The notes under the pieces are model-generated. The model did not search any database and was not told where the DNA came from. It saw only the letters and a program-made list of their open reading frames with translations. DNA of 64,000 nucleotides from Oceanicaulis sp. MMSF_3324 (GTDB taxonomy: Bacteria > Pseudomonadota > Alphaproteobacteria > Caulobacterales > Maricaulaceae). The stretch is taken from assembly GCF_030733545.1 (NCBI RefSeq), contig NZ_JASHIU010000001.1, forward strand, positions 124,001 through 188,000, in the 5' to 3' direction. Below, piece after piece: positions 1 to 9,168 of this stretch. The position numbers were made by a program, and so were the translations under genes. The stretch's first letter is position 1; every line of letters starts with the position of its first letter.

Positions 1-2201
1 GCGCAGCCCAGCTGCTGGCGGCTTTCGTCATTACAGCGGCGCGCGCTGTTATAGGCGTAGACGCCCAGCACCTCGAACTCGGAGCCATTGGACAGGGCCC
101 AGGTCTGGCTGGCGCCGGTCGAGATCGACCATTCGGGCGTCCCTGTGGGCTGGCCCGACAGGTCCGCGCCCGCACGGGTGATCCGCTCGTCGAACGTCAC
201 ATCGATATATTGCAGGTTCAGATAGGTCTCGAACCCGGCCAGCGGCGCCCAGTCCACCTGGAAGTCCACACCGGTCCCGGTCTCGTCAGAGGTCTCGACC
301 ACATATTGCGGCACGCCAGACCCGCCGACATTGCCGACAAGCCGCACCGCCTGCTTGTCCTTGTACAGGTAATGAAAGAGCGAGGCCGCGACCCGCATGG
401 TGTTATCCGGCGCCGTCCATTTCAGGCCGGCTTCGAAATTGTCCACATCCTCGTTCTCGAACCGGGAGCCGACCTCGACCGAATTGTACCCGCCTGCCTT
501 GTAGCCCTGGGTATAGGACGCAAAGAGCAGCAGATTGTCCATGGCGCGGTAGTTCGCGACGAGGCGCGGGCTGATGTCATTCCAGCTGTCGGAGCGCTCG
601 CACACAACGCCCTCGGCGACGGTCACGCCGTTATCGCAGGCGAGCCCGGCCGCGCTTGAAAGATCGAACACCACGTCAAAATCAAAGGCGGCGGGGCTGA
701 CGCCCGCCAGGGCCAGCACGCCCAGCGCATCCAGCTCCGCCAGCGCCTGATCGAGCTCGGGCGCCTGGCGCGGCCCGTTGAGCCAGCTGAAGGTCTTTTC
801 ATCGCGGGTATAGCGCGCCCCACCGATCAGGGAGAAGCGGTCGGAGATGCGCCATTCCACGTCCGCAAACGCAGCGAAGGCGGAGAAACCCCCGCGATTA
901 TGCATGGACTCATCCCAGCTCAGCCCCAGAAGGCGCTGCGGCAAGCCGAAGGGGATGAGCAGGCCGTTCTGAAGATCCGAAAACGGGGTTCCCGCCCCGA
1001 GATTGAACAGAACCGTCTCGATGGAGTCGGTGAAGGCGTCGGTTTCGCTGACCTGAGTGGCGTTCTCGTCGTAATAGCTCACGCCTGCGACCCAGTCGAA
1101 ACGGTCATTGGCGCCGGAAAGACGAAACTCCTGATACCAGCTCTGGTTCTGTTCGATATTGTTGGTGTCGAAATACAGATCGATCCGGTTCGTGCCGTCC
1201 TCATCCTGACGATTGGAGGTCTCGAAATAGCGAAAGGCCGAGATCGATTGCAGGGTGAATGCCCCGAAATCATGAGTGACGTGCAAGGACGCCTCATCCA
1301 GGTCGCGCTGTTCGATATTGCGCGTCACATCATTGGTGATGGGCGTGTCGAACGGATTGAGCAAGGTGGACGGGTCCACCGGCAGGGCCGGCCGCGCAGG
1401 CGCGGCGGGTAAGGGCGTGATGCCGATCGCCGGACGCGCATCTTCATCCAGCTTCTCGCGCGTATAGCGGAACACCACATCGGTCAGCGCCGTCGGCTCC
1501 CAGCCAACCGCGCCCCGTACGGCCCAGTTATCCTGGCGGTCATAGTCCTCGCCCGTGGCCGCATCGGTCAGAAGTCCGTCGCGCTGGTTCACCACCATGT
1601 TCATGCGCAATGCGAAGGTTTCGGCGAAGGGAATGTTCAGCAGGCCTTCGAACCGGCGCAGATTGTTCTCGCCCACGCGCAGGGCCAGCTCGGCTTCCAC
1701 ATCATCCACATTGGGATCGTTGGAAGTGACCGAGATTGCGCCCGCCGCCGAATTGCGGCCGAACAGCGTGCCCTGCGGCCCCTTGATCACTTCCACGCGG
1801 CTGACGTCATTGAACGCCAGAAGCGAGGCGCCGGAGCGAGCGGCATAGATGCCGTCCACATAAACCCCGACCGCCGGATCGGTGCCGACGCCGAAATCCG
1901 ACGTCGAGACGCCGCGGATGGAAAAGCGCGGCTGGGTCGGACTGCCGCCGCTGACATCCAGCCCCGGCACGAACTGATCAAGATCGCTGAGACTGGTCGC
2001 GGCGATGGCGTCGATATTGTCCGCCGTGACGACTTCGATGGCCAACGGCACATCCTGAATGCTTTGCGTGCGTCGCTGCGCCGTGACGGTGATGGTGTCC
2101 ACGCCTGTATTGGACACGCCTTCCTGAGCCACGACCGTCGCGTGTGGCGCGGCCAGGGCCAGCACCCCCGCCGAAACGCCGATAAAGAGCGCCTGTTTCA
2201 T
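1..2201 (-). CDS. TonB-dependent outer-membrane receptor (C-terminus cut by window edge)
   Basis: The reading frame is open from the ATG at 2201 to the window edge, so at least 733 codons are present and the C-terminal strands of the barrel are missing. The start MKQALFIGV is followed by a hydrophobic stretch and an AQ-type cleavage region, as expected for a signal peptide. A TonB-box-like segment (DTITVTAQRR) comes next. The plug domain contains the family motifs FSIRGVS and VEVIKGPQGTLFGRNSAAG. Such receptors import siderophores, vitamins or glycans across the outer membrane using TonB energy; the substrate cannot be told from sequence. A GGGGGAG ribosome site lies just upstream. A TetR-type gene is divergent, and palindromes sit between the two (2259..2285), so repression by that neighbour is likely. 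Confidence 0.95.
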   Translation of the reverse strand, partial: MKQALFIGVSAGVLALAAPHATVVAQEGVSNTGVDTITVTAQRRTQSIQDVPLAIEVVTADNIDAIAATSLSDLDQFVPGLDVSGGSPTQPRFSIRGVSTSDFGVGTDPAVGVYVDGIYAARSGASLLAFNDVSRVEVIKGPQGTLFGRNSAAGAISVTSNDPNVDDVEAELALRVGENNLRRFEGLLNIPFAETFALRMNMVVNQRDGLLTDAATGEDYDRQDNWAVRGAVGWEPTALTDVVFRYTREKLDEDARPAIGITPLPAAPARPALPVDPSTLLNPFDTPITNDVTRNIEQRDLDEASLHVTHDFGAFTLQSISAFRYFETSNRQDEDGTNRIDLYFDTNNIEQNQSWYQEFRLSGANDRFDWVAGVSYYDENATQVSETDAFTDSIETVLFNLGAGTPFSDLQNGLLIPFGLPQRLLGLSWDESMHNRGGFSAFAAFADVEWRISDRFSLIGGARYTRDEKTFSWLNGPRQAPELDQALAELDALGVLALAGVSPAAFDFDVVFDLSSAAGLACDNGVTVAEGVVCERSDSWNDISPRLVANYRAMDNLLLFASYTQGYKAGGYNSVEVGSRFENEDVDNFEAGLKWTAPDNTMRVAASLFHYLYKDKQAVRLVGNVGGSGVPQYVVETSDETGTGVDFQVDWAPLAGFETYLNLQYIDVTFDERITRAGADLSGQPTGTPEWSISTGASQTWALSNGSEFEVLGVYAYNSARRCNDESRQQLGC

Positions 2202-2258
2202 ACTGTTTTCTCCCCCAGAGACCGGCGGGGATTTGTCCCTCTGTCCGGTTTTAGAAAC

Positions 2259-2291
2259 AGAATACTATTCTCATTTTGCAAAATGGATCAA
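2259..2291. promoter_or_regulatory. Candidate operator/promoter between TonB receptor and TetR gene
   Basis: Two perfect inverted repeats lie side by side: AGAATA-C-TATTCT (2259..2271) and CATTTTGCAAAATG (2272..2285). On the minus strand a plausible sigma-70 promoter for the receptor overlaps them: TTGATC (2286..2291), an 18-base spacer, then TAGTAT (2262..2267). Palindromes covering the spacer and -10 element are what a dimeric TetR-type repressor would occupy. The repeats are seen directly; the promoter call and the assignment to the adjacent TetR protein are inferences. Confidence 0.55.
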
Positions 2292-2331
2292 GCCGCACTA
2301 GTTAAACCGTGAGGACAGCAAGGACTTCATT

Positions 2332-3021
2332 GTGCCCGGAACACCCGCCAACGACACAGCGCCGCGGCAATCGCGCCTGCGCGACAAGCCCCAGCAACGC
2401 CGGGCCCGCCAGCGTCTCGACGCCATCCTGAACGCCGCCGAAGCGCTGGTGGAGGAGCTGGAGGCGGAGGCGATCACCACCAATCTGATCGCGGAACGCG
2501 CAGGCGTGCCCGTCAGCTCGGTCTATCGCTATTTCAAGAATGTCTCGGCGGTGTTCGCCTATCTGTTCGAGGATCTCAACGAAGAGATCATCGCCGTGAT
2601 CGAGGAATGCCTCGCCAATTCCCAGCCCGGCTGGGATGACTGGCGCGAGGTGACCGGCGCGATCATCACCCGGCTGCATCTCTTCCTGGTGGACAATCCG
2701 GGCTATTGGAAACTGCTGCTGGTCATGCAGACCAGCCAGGACTTGCGTGCGGCCAAGGCCGACATGATCGGCCAGGTGGCGGACATGCTCAGCGCACGCT
2801 GGCGACAGGGCTATGACGGGTTCGCCGGCGGCGATCCGGATCTGGTGGCCCGGTTCACCGTCGAGATCTTCATGTCGATCGAAACCCGCTGCGCCCAGAT
2901 CCAGGACCCCAAGACCCTCAGCGAAATGTTCGCCGAACTGGTCAAGGCGCTCGAGGCCTATCTGTCGCTTTATCTCAACAAGGTTTCCCCCGAAGATCTT
3001 GGCAACGGCTCCCCGGACTGA
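2332..3021 (+). CDS. TetR/AcrR-family transcriptional regulator
   Basis: The 229-residue protein begins at a GTG with AAGGA about 8 bases upstream. Residues about 25-75 form a TetR helix-turn-helix: the stretch with RARQRLDAILNAAEALVEE, then NLIAERAGVPVSSVYRYF, which contains the typical recognition helix and the following YRYFKN motif. The rest is an all-helical ligand-binding and dimer domain with no assignable ligand. The gene is divergent from a TonB-dependent receptor and shares a 130-base intergenic region containing two palindromes. The most economical reading is a local repressor of the receptor gene that responds to the imported compound or its breakdown product. Confidence 0.92.
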   Translation: MPGTPANDTAPRQSRLRDKPQQRRARQRLDAILNAAEALVEELEAEAITTNLIAERAGVPVSSVYRYFKNVSAVFAYLFEDLNEEIIAVIEECLANSQPGWDDWREVTGAIITRLHLFLVDNPGYWKLLLVMQTSQDLRAAKADMIGQVADMLSARWRQGYDGFAGGDPDLVARFTVEIFMSIETRCAQIQDPKTLSEMFAELVKALEAYLSLYLNKVSPEDLGNGSPD

Positions 3022-3027
3022 ACCGGA

Positions 3028-3735
3028 CTAGCCCGAGGCCAGAACCAGCAAGACATAGAAGACAAAGGGCAGGGCCAGGAAGGCGGGGATCACCAGGACG
3101 GAGAACCCGAACAGCGCCACCAGCACGCCCATCAGAAGCGCCAGATTCAACAGCAGCATCGGCACGCCGCGATGGGGGTCGCGCCCCGCCTCACGCAGCA
3201 GGCCGCCGAGGATCGGCACATACAGAAGCGCCCGGCCCAGCCCCATCACGAGGGCGTCCAGCCATTCACCCGGCCGCACATGCAGCACCGCCGAGCGGGT
3301 GGGACGCCGCGCGGCGACCATGACGCCCGCCATCACCAGACCGCCCAGCCCGACCGCCAGCGCCGTCATCCAGCCCTCGCCGGCGGTGTTGAGAAACACC
3401 ACGGCCAGTATGGACATCACCACGGTCAGCGGCGGCATGGCCCGCTGCACCCAGCGCGCCGGCCCCCAGACCGGCAGGACTTCGCCTGCCTGTCCGCTCA
3501 TGGAATTGGCCACAAAGCCCAGGCCCGCAATGTAGTGAAACAACACCAGCGGCAAGGAGACCGCCACCAGAGCCGCCGTCAGCGGGGAGTCCGTAATGCC
3601 GGGCTTGTCGCCCGGAAACGCCAGGAACATCCCGGCCCAGAGCACGAAGGGCAGCAGCATGAAGCCACCGACCCAATAGGGGAGGTATCGCATGGGATCG
3701 TCCAACATCTGTTCTTGTTGGCGATCTGAGTACAA
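3028..3735 (-). CDS. Integral membrane protein of unknown function
   Basis: The frame gives 235 residues from a TTG; an internal ATG (MLDDPMRYL) at about residue 10 may be the true start. About six hydrophobic segments are visible, including GGFMLLPFVLWAGMFLAF near the N-terminus, AMPPLTVVMSILAVVFL in the middle, and a long C-terminal pair ending VFYVLLVLASG. The overall look is of a Yip1-type or other small polytopic membrane protein, but no signature was recognised and no function is proposed. It converges on the TetR gene, with the stops only 7 bases apart. Confidence 0.75.
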   Translation of the reverse strand: MYSDRQQEQMLDDPMRYLPYWVGGFMLLPFVLWAGMFLAFPGDKPGITDSPLTAALVAVSLPLVLFHYIAGLGFVANSMSGQAGEVLPVWGPARWVQRAMPPLTVVMSILAVVFLNTAGEGWMTALAVGLGGLVMAGVMVAARRPTRSAVLHVRPGEWLDALVMGLGRALLYVPILGGLLREAGRDPHRGVPMLLLNLALLMGVLVALFGFSVLVIPAFLALPFVFYVLLVLASG

Positions 3736-3820
3736 GCGGCGCGCGCGGCGGGGAATGCGACCCCGGCGCGCTTACAAAAAGTGGGGATTTGTAAGCGTGA
3801 ACGCCGCCTCACAGATAAAT

Positions 3821-4651
3821 TTAGGTGGAGGCTTCGCACTCAAGGGACCGCACCCGGTCCAGCCATCCCCGGGCGCGAACCCCATCAAGGCGCGAGCGCG
3901 CAACAGGCGCCTGTTCACCAGTCGACAAGACCAGCTTGTAATCGCGCCCGTCCCGGATTGCATGAGACACGGCGCGGTCTGCGACCCACCAGGATCGGTG
4001 AACCTGCAGCCCCGGTTCGTCGTTCAGGCGCTCTATCCAGTCCGCCAGACGGTCCCGCCGGAAATGCCGGCCATGATCGGTGATGATTTCAAGATAATGG
4101 TCGCGCGCCCTCACCCATAAGACGCCGGTTTCGAAGGCGGTGGCGCGTGAAGGCCGGTGAGGATCAGCGCGCGCCGTGTCTGCGGGATCCTGCCCACTCA
4201 AAAAGGCGCGCTCCCACATCAGGCGCAGCGCAAACGTAAACCCGCCGATCGCCAACACTGGCGGCGCGACGAACGGGATGAACTCGACCCATGGATCGGG
4301 CGCTTTTGGCAGGATCGGCGTGAACTTCAGTGCGTGCAGCTCAACCGCGATGACCGGAATGCTGATCAGGATCGCCAGCGCTTTGCCCGCCCAGCGACCC
4401 AATTGCGTATCAGGGAGCACGCGCGCCAAGACCAGTTCGAGCCCGATAGGCTGAAACACCATCAACGCACTCACCACCAGCCAGAGCCCGAGCCGGTGCG
4501 CAAGCCCCAGATCATCGGTGTCAAACGCGCCTGAAAGCGTCAACACAACCGCCAGGAACACGCTCAGCATCGTCAGCAAAACGATATTGCGATGCCAGGG
4601 GTTCGCGCTCCAGTCGGGCACGCTGCGACCGTTCACGTCTATCGCGGACAT
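3821..4651 (-). CDS. LytTR-family regulator with N-terminal membrane segments
   Basis: This 276-residue protein has about four hydrophobic helices in residues 20-155 (for example NIVLLTMLSVFLAVVLTLSG and IGLELVLARVL). A C-terminal LytTR DNA-binding domain covers about residues 175-268. Family features seen there are LWVRARDHYLEIIT, the LQVHRSWWV segment and the final RDYKLVLSTGEQAPVARSR strand region. No receiver domain is present, so it is a membrane-anchored LytTR protein rather than a classical response regulator. Family members bind direct repeats upstream of their targets. It is divergent from the small secreted protein at 4753, which is a plausible but unproved target. Confidence 0.9.
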   Translation of the reverse strand: MSAIDVNGRSVPDWSANPWHRNIVLLTMLSVFLAVVLTLSGAFDTDDLGLAHRLGLWLVVSALMVFQPIGLELVLARVLPDTQLGRWAGKALAILISIPVIAVELHALKFTPILPKAPDPWVEFIPFVAPPVLAIGGFTFALRLMWERAFLSGQDPADTARADPHRPSRATAFETGVLWVRARDHYLEIITDHGRHFRRDRLADWIERLNDEPGLQVHRSWWVADRAVSHAIRDGRDYKLVLSTGEQAPVARSRLDGVRARGWLDRVRSLECEAST

Positions 4652-4752
4652 TTCACGACAAGCTCCTGTTCTTACAGCGTTAGGCGCGGCATCGACCGGT
4701 CATCGCCTGCGTTCTGGCGATCAGTGATGACAGACTTTTTTGGAGACAAGCA

Positions 4753-5283
4753 ATGAAAAACCCCGTGACCGTGACCGCAATCGCCCTGTGTGCGCTGATC
4801 GCGTCCACCCCCATGGCGCAGGCCCAGGAACGGCGCGAGATCCCGGCCTACCGGGAGGTGGGGCTGGCCGAGAACACCGCCGCCCGCCGCGCCCTCGCAG
4901 AGTGGTTTGACGCCTTTCGCGACGCCTGGGCGCGCGAGGACAGCGCAGGCCTAGCGGCGCTGCACACCGCCGACACCGAATGGATCAACGCCTATGCCCG
5001 CCTGTTCCAGGATGCGGGGTCTCTCGAACAGTTTCTCGAGGATCGCCTGTTCCCGCAGTTTGACCCGCAGGTTTCCGCCACCGAAGCCGCCAACATGCAG
5101 CTGGTTTCCATGCGCCTCCTGGGCGACGACGCCGCAGTGATCCATGTCTACACCGACGGCAATCGCGGCCTGTCGCGCAATTCAGGCGAAACCGCACGCC
5201 GCACGCATATTCATTTGGTGCTCACGCTGACGGTAGACGGCTGGAAAGCGGCGCACACAGCCATCATGGATGCACGCCGCTAA
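4753..5283 (+). CDS. Secreted SnoaL/DUF4440-like (NTF2-fold) protein
   Basis: The 176-residue product starts with a signal peptide (MKNPVTVTAIALCALIAS, cleavage after AQA). A GGAG ribosome site lies 8 bases before the ATG. The mature part resembles the NTF2-like SnoaL/SgcJ/DUF4440 fold: a helix with WFDAFRDAWAREDSAGLAALH, the strand-forming DTEWINAYA, and C-terminal strands with HIHLVLTL and WKAAHTAIMDARR. These folds can be enzymes or simple ligand pockets, so substrate is unknown. It is divergent from a membrane LytTR regulator, suggesting a regulator-target pair. Confidence 0.8.
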   Translation: MKNPVTVTAIALCALIASTPMAQAQERREIPAYREVGLAENTAARRALAEWFDAFRDAWAREDSAGLAALHTADTEWINAYARLFQDAGSLEQFLEDRLFPQFDPQVSATEAANMQLVSMRLLGDDAAVIHVYTDGNRGLSRNSGETARRTHIHLVLTLTVDGWKAAHTAIMDARR

Positions 5284-5296
5284 GCCAGACGGCCTG

Positions 5297-7246
5297 TTAC
5301 TGACCGGTCGCGATCTTGTGGCCCTCGATGAGATCCTCCACCACGCCGGGATCGGCGAGGGTGGAGGTATCTCCGAGCTTGTCGTACTCGCCCTCGGCGA
5401 TTTTCCGGAGAATGCGGCGCATGATCTTGCCCGAGCGGGTCTTGGGAAGGCCCGGCGCGAACTGGATGATGTCCGGCGTCGCCACCGGCCCGATATCGGT
5501 GCGCACATGCGCCTTGAGGGTCTTCTCGGTGTCTTCGGTCGGCTCCAGCCCCGCCACGAGCGTGACATAGCAATAGATGCCCTGCCCCTTGAGATCGTGG
5601 GGGTAGCCCACCACGGCGGCTTCCGCGACCAGCTCATGGGCCACCAGCGCGCTCTCGATCTCGGCGGTGCCCAGCCGGTGGCCGGACACGTTCAGGACGT
5701 CATCCACCCGGCCCGTGATCCACCAATAGCCATCTTCATCCCGACGTGCGCCGTCGCCGGTGAAGTACATGTTTTCATAGGTGGAGAAATAGGTCTCCAC
5801 AAAGCGCTGATGGTCGCCATAGACCGTGCGCATCTGCCCCGGCCAGCTGCCCAGCAGAACGAGATTGCCTTCCTGCGCGCCATCATCGGGCAGGCGATTG
5901 CCTTCCGCATCCATCAGGGCGGGCTGGACGCCGAACATGGGAAAGCTGGCAGAGCCGGGCTTGAGGTCATGGGCGCCCGGCAGCGGCGTGATCAGATGGC
6001 CGCCTGTCTCGGTCTGCCACCAGGTGTCCACGATCGGGCACCGCTTGTCGCCCACCACTTCATGATACCAGCGCCAGGCCTCGGGATTGATCGGCTCGCC
6101 CACCGATCCCAGAAGCCGCAGCGAGGAGCGATCATGCTTGCTGACCGGCTCGTCGCCCTCGCGCATCAGGGCGCGAATGGCGGTGGGCGCGGTGTAGATG
6201 GTCGTCACCTTGTGCTTGGCGACGATGCGCCAGCAGCGGTCCGGACCCGGCCAGGTGGGCACGCCCTCATACATCAGGGTCGTCGCGCCGTTGGCGAGCG
6301 GGCCATAGACGATGTAGGTGTGGCCCGTAACCCAACCCACATCGGCCGTGCACCAGAACACATCGTCCTCGCGATGATCGAACGTGTATTCATGGGTCAT
6401 GGACGCCCAGACAAGATAGCCGCCCGTGGTGTGCAGCACGCCCTTGGGTTTGCCCGTCGAGCCCGACGTGTAGAGGATGAAGAGCGGGTCTTCCGCCTTC
6501 ATGGGCTCGGGTTCGCACTTGGCGTCCACTTCCAGCGCCAGGTCGTGGTGCCAGAAATCGCGACCCTCGACCCAGGGCACCTGGGCGCCGGTATGGCGGA
6601 TGCACAGCACCGCCTTCACGCCCGGCGCATGCTCGATCGCCTTGTCCACATTGGCCTTGAGCGGCACGCCCTTGTTTCCGCGCACGCCCTGGTCGGCGGT
6701 GACGATGAATTCGGACTGGCAGTCATTGATCCGGCCCGCGAGCGCTTCAGGGCTGAAGCCGCCAAACACCACCGAATGCACCGCGCCAATGCGCGTACAG
6801 GCCAGCATGGCGTAGGCCGCCTCGGGGATCATCGGCATGTACAGCGTGACCCGGTCACCCTTCTTCACCCCGATCTTCTTCAGCTCGTTGGCGAAACGGC
6901 AGACATGGTTGTGCAGCTGGGCGTAGGTGATCGAATGGTGGAAGGCGGGATTATCGCCTTCCCAGATCAGCGCGACCTTGTTGGCGCGCTCGGGCAGGTG
7001 GCGATCAATGCAGTTATGGCTGACATTCAGGACGCCATCCTCGAACCAGCGGATGTGCAGATCATCCTTGGCGAAGGACACGTCGGAGATCTTCGTCGGC
7101 TCGGTATACCAATCCAGGCGCTTGGCTTCATCGGCCCAGAATCCGTCCGGATCCTTGATGGAGCGCTCGTACATCTGCTTGTAACGCTCAAGGGTGATCT
7201 CGGCGTCGGCAAAGCTTTTCGGAACCGGAACAACGGTCTCGGACAT
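5297..7246 (-). CDS. acs: Acetyl-CoA synthetase (AMP-forming)
   Basis: At 649 residues this is full length for Acs, which makes acetyl-CoA from acetate, ATP and CoA through an acetyl-adenylate. Visible motifs include the P-loop-like [11 protein letters not shown], the adenylate motif in [10 protein letters not shown], the hinge region [18 protein letters not shown], and the C-terminal TRSGKIMRR in which Lys607 is the usual acetylation-controlled catalytic lysine. The gene stands alone and is transcribed toward the SnoaL-like gene, with stops about 13 bases apart. The ATG has a GGGAGGA ribosome site just upstream. It allows growth on acetate and recycles acetate. Confidence 0.97.
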   Translation of the reverse strand: MSETVVPVPKSFADAEITLERYKQMYERSIKDPDGFWADEAKRLDWYTEPTKISDVSFAKDDLHIRWFEDGVLNVSHNCIDRHLPERANKVALIWEGDNPAFHHSITYAQLHNHVCRFANELKKIGVKKGDRVTLYMPMIPEAAYAMLACTRIGAVHSVVFGGFSPEALAGRINDCQSEFIVTADQGVRGNKGVPLKANVDKAIEHAPGVKAVLCIRHTGAQVPWVEGRDFWHHDLALEVDAKCEPEPMKAEDPLFILYTSGSTGKPKGVLHTTGGYLVWASMTHEYTFDHREDDVFWCTADVGWVTGHTYIVYGPLANGATTLMYEGVPTWPGPDRCWRIVAKHKVTTIYTAPTAIRALMREGDEPVSKHDRSSLRLLGSVGEPINPEAWRWYHEVVGDKRCPIVDTWWQTETGGHLITPLPGAHDLKPGSASFPMFGVQPALMDAEGNRLPDDGAQEGNLVLLGSWPGQMRTVYGDHQRFVETYFSTYENMYFTGDGARRDEDGYWWITGRVDDVLNVSGHRLGTAEIESALVAHELVAEAAVVGYPHDLKGQGIYCYVTLVAGLEPTEDTEKTLKAHVRTDIGPVATPDIIQFAPGLPKTRSGKIMRRILRKIAEGEYDKLGDTSTLADPGVVEDLIEGHKIATGQ

Positions 7247-7397
7247 GGTCGCTTTCCTCCCTCGGAAGTCTTCTTTGGTCTAGATGTGCGTCACCCGCCG
7301 GGCCATCGCAAGGCAGACGAACGTGTTACGCCCCCTTGTGAAGCGCGTCGGTCTGGTATCCAGTCTCGCCCTATCTTGATGGTTGGAGTGATCATTC

Positions 7398-8135
7398 ATG
7401 CTGCTGCACACTGCCGCCTGGCCCGAAGTCGAAGCCTATCTCAAGACCCAGAAGGGCATCATCATCCCGATTGGCTCGACCGAGCAGCATGGTCCGAACG
7501 GATTGGTGGGCACCGACGCGATCTGTCCCGAAGTCATCGCCCGTGAAGCCGGCGCCGAGGCCGGCATCCTGGTGGGCCCCACCTTCAATGTGGGTGTCGC
7601 CCAGCACCATCTGGGCTTTCCCGGCTCCATGACCCTGCGTCCGACCACGATGATCGCGGCGCTCAATGACTGGATCGACTCCCTGGCCCGGCACGGGTTC
7701 GAGAAGATCTACTTCCTCAACGGTCATGGCGGGAATATCGCCACCATCGCCGCCGCGTTCGCCGAGAGCTACGCCAACTGGTCCTTCGACGCCGAGGCCT
7801 GCCCCTATGAGCTCAAGCAGATGAACTGGTGGGAGCTTCCCGGCGTGATGGATGTGTGCCGCTCACTCTTCCCCGTCGGCGATGGCAGTCACGCCACCGC
7901 ATCGGAAGTGGCGGTGACCTATTACGCCTATCCCGAACACGTCAAAACCGTCAAAATGGATCCCAAGATCGCGCCGAATGGCCGGTTCACGGATGCGGAC
8001 AATTACCGCAAGACCTTCCCTGATGGCCGGATCGGCTCCGACCCCGCCCAGGCCACGCCGGAAAAGGGCGAAACCATCGTCGCCGCCGCCCGGAAGGCAT
8101 TGATCAGCGACGCGAAGACCTTCTTCAGCCGCTAG
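7398..8135 (+). CDS. Creatininase-family metal-dependent amidohydrolase
   Basis: The 245-residue protein carries the metal-binding signatures of the creatininase/MftE family: GSTEQHGPNGLVGTDA near residue 32, YFLNGHGGN near residue 110, and DGSHATASEVA near residue 160. Length fits the family. Members hydrolyse cyclic or linear amides (creatinine, formamidopyrimidines) or process the mycofactocin peptide. No mycofactocin or creatine genes are nearby, so the substrate is open. It is divergent from acs across about 150 bases in which no clear promoter was recognised. A strong terminator follows at 8181. Confidence 0.9.
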   Translation: MLLHTAAWPEVEAYLKTQKGIIIPIGSTEQHGPNGLVGTDAICPEVIAREAGAEAGILVGPTFNVGVAQHHLGFPGSMTLRPTTMIAALNDWIDSLARHGFEKIYFLNGHGGNIATIAAAFAESYANWSFDAEACPYELKQMNWWELPGVMDVCRSLFPVGDGSHATASEVAVTYYAYPEHVKTVKMDPKIAPNGRFTDADNYRKTFPDGRIGSDPAQATPEKGETIVAAARKALISDAKTFFSR

Positions 8136-8180
8136 AGCTTGAAGCTTCAGCGACAGGGCGTGTTTTCACTCCCGCCGTGC

Positions 8181-8213
8181 AAAAGGCTGGGCTAGATTTT
8201 GGCCCGGCCTTTT
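8181..8213 (+). terminator. Bidirectional-looking rho-independent terminator after the creatininase-family gene
   Basis: AAAAGGCTGGGC pairs with GCCCGGCCTTTT over 12 positions with one G-T wobble and a 9-base loop. The T-run follows the stem, and the A-run precedes it on the other strand. It begins 45 bases after the upstream stop and ends 16 bases before the next ATG. Confidence 0.8.
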
Positions 8214-8229
8214 CATCTGGAGACGTCTC

Positions 8230-8802
8230 ATGAACCCTTTGCGTTTTCTCAGCGTGTCCGCTCTCGCCCTGATGATCGTCGCCTGCGGCGAGCCCCAGGA
8301 GCCGGACCTGTCGCCCTATGCCGGACAATCAGATGCGGCGACGCAAACCGACTCTGATCTCGCCGAAGAAGCGGGCGAGGATGCGAGCGAAGCGGAAACG
8401 GATGACGACGAGGTCGAACTGCGTCCCACCGACCAGAAGGCGCGTGAGCTGTGCAATGCGGTGGAGGGCGACTTCGCCGAAAGGCTCGATCCGGGCACGG
8501 CCTTCGCCGCACGCGGCGGGGATGGCCGGGTCTTTGTGGGCTGGAATTATGACGGCGCAGTCGAACAGCATGTGGTCTTCACGCCGGATGTGGACGTGGA
8601 CGCCCGCCTGCCCTTCGATCTGGCGGTGGGCGATTTCCAGCGCTGGAACATGGAGCGAGACGCCCCGAACCGCGATCTCACCGGCGCTGACCGCAGACGT
8701 GACGGCGGCTTGTGCGTGCTTCAGACCGAACGCGACGCCATCGACCCGCTGATTTCGGCCTGGCGTACGTTGGCGCCTCAGCTCGAAGACGCGTCAGAAT
8801 AA
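8230..8802 (+). CDS. Putative lipoprotein, acidic linker, unknown function
   Basis: The 190-residue product begins MNPLRFLSVSALALMIVACGE, a type II signal peptide whose lipobox (IVAC) would lipidate Cys19. Residues about 30-65 are a very acidic low-complexity linker rich in Asp, Glu and Ala. The C-terminal domain (about 75-190) contains a single NLYG-free globular region with FVGWNYDGAVEQHVVF and a Cys near residue 157. CTGG-AGACG precedes the ATG. No family was recognised. It likely sits in the periplasmic leaflet of a membrane. Confidence 0.75.
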   Translation: MNPLRFLSVSALALMIVACGEPQEPDLSPYAGQSDAATQTDSDLAEEAGEDASEAETDDDEVELRPTDQKARELCNAVEGDFAERLDPGTAFAARGGDGRVFVGWNYDGAVEQHVVFTPDVDVDARLPFDLAVGDFQRWNMERDAPNRDLTGADRRRDGGLCVLQTERDAIDPLISAWRTLAPQLEDASE

Positions 8803-8817
8803 GCCACGGTGGCGGCC

Positions 8818-9168
8818 TCAGGCCCCCACCACCTGCCCGTTCTCGACCTTGACCGGCACGGCTTTCAGCACCGCGCTGCCAGCCGGACCGCCGACGCAGG
8901 CGCCCGATTTGACGTCAAAGCTCGCCCCGTGAAACGGGCAGACGAGATACTGGCCTTCGCTGACCAGTGTCTTGCCCGACGGCAAGGAAAACGGCCGACC
9001 CGCATGCGGGCAGACATTGAGGTACGCCGTCACCGTCTCGCCCGATCGCAGCACCACAATGGGGGTCGGCTCGAAATCGGCGGGCAGGCCGCCCGGATCG
9101 GGAATGTCGGCGAGGGTTTTGAGCACCGTGCCCGGCTCGGGCATGACGGTTTCGGTCTCCTCTGACAT
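8818..9168 (-). CDS. Rieske [2Fe-2S] ferredoxin-like protein
   Basis: The 116-residue protein has the two-part Rieske motif: C-P-H in LNVCPHAGRPFSL and C-x2-H in YLVCPFHGASFD, the His/Cys pairs that ligate a 2Fe-2S cluster. It has no signal peptide or membrane anchor, so it is a soluble ferredoxin type, as in NirD-like or dioxygenase ferredoxins. It is the last gene of a minus-strand run tsaD-gpsA-yciI-Rieske, its start directly abutting the stop of the YciI gene, so the two are probably translationally coupled. Confidence 0.93.
   Translation of the reverse strand: MSEETETVMPEPGTVLKTLADIPDPGGLPADFEPTPIVVLRSGETVTAYLNVCPHAGRPFSLPSGKTLVSEGQYLVCPFHGASFDVKSGACVGGPAGSAVLKAVPVKVENGQVVGA

Noticed and set aside
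5270-7546. A 758-codon plus-strand open frame opposite acs
   Set aside because: It is the antisense shadow of a clear acetyl-CoA synthetase gene; its translation is low-complexity and rich in Arg, His and Gly with no domain.
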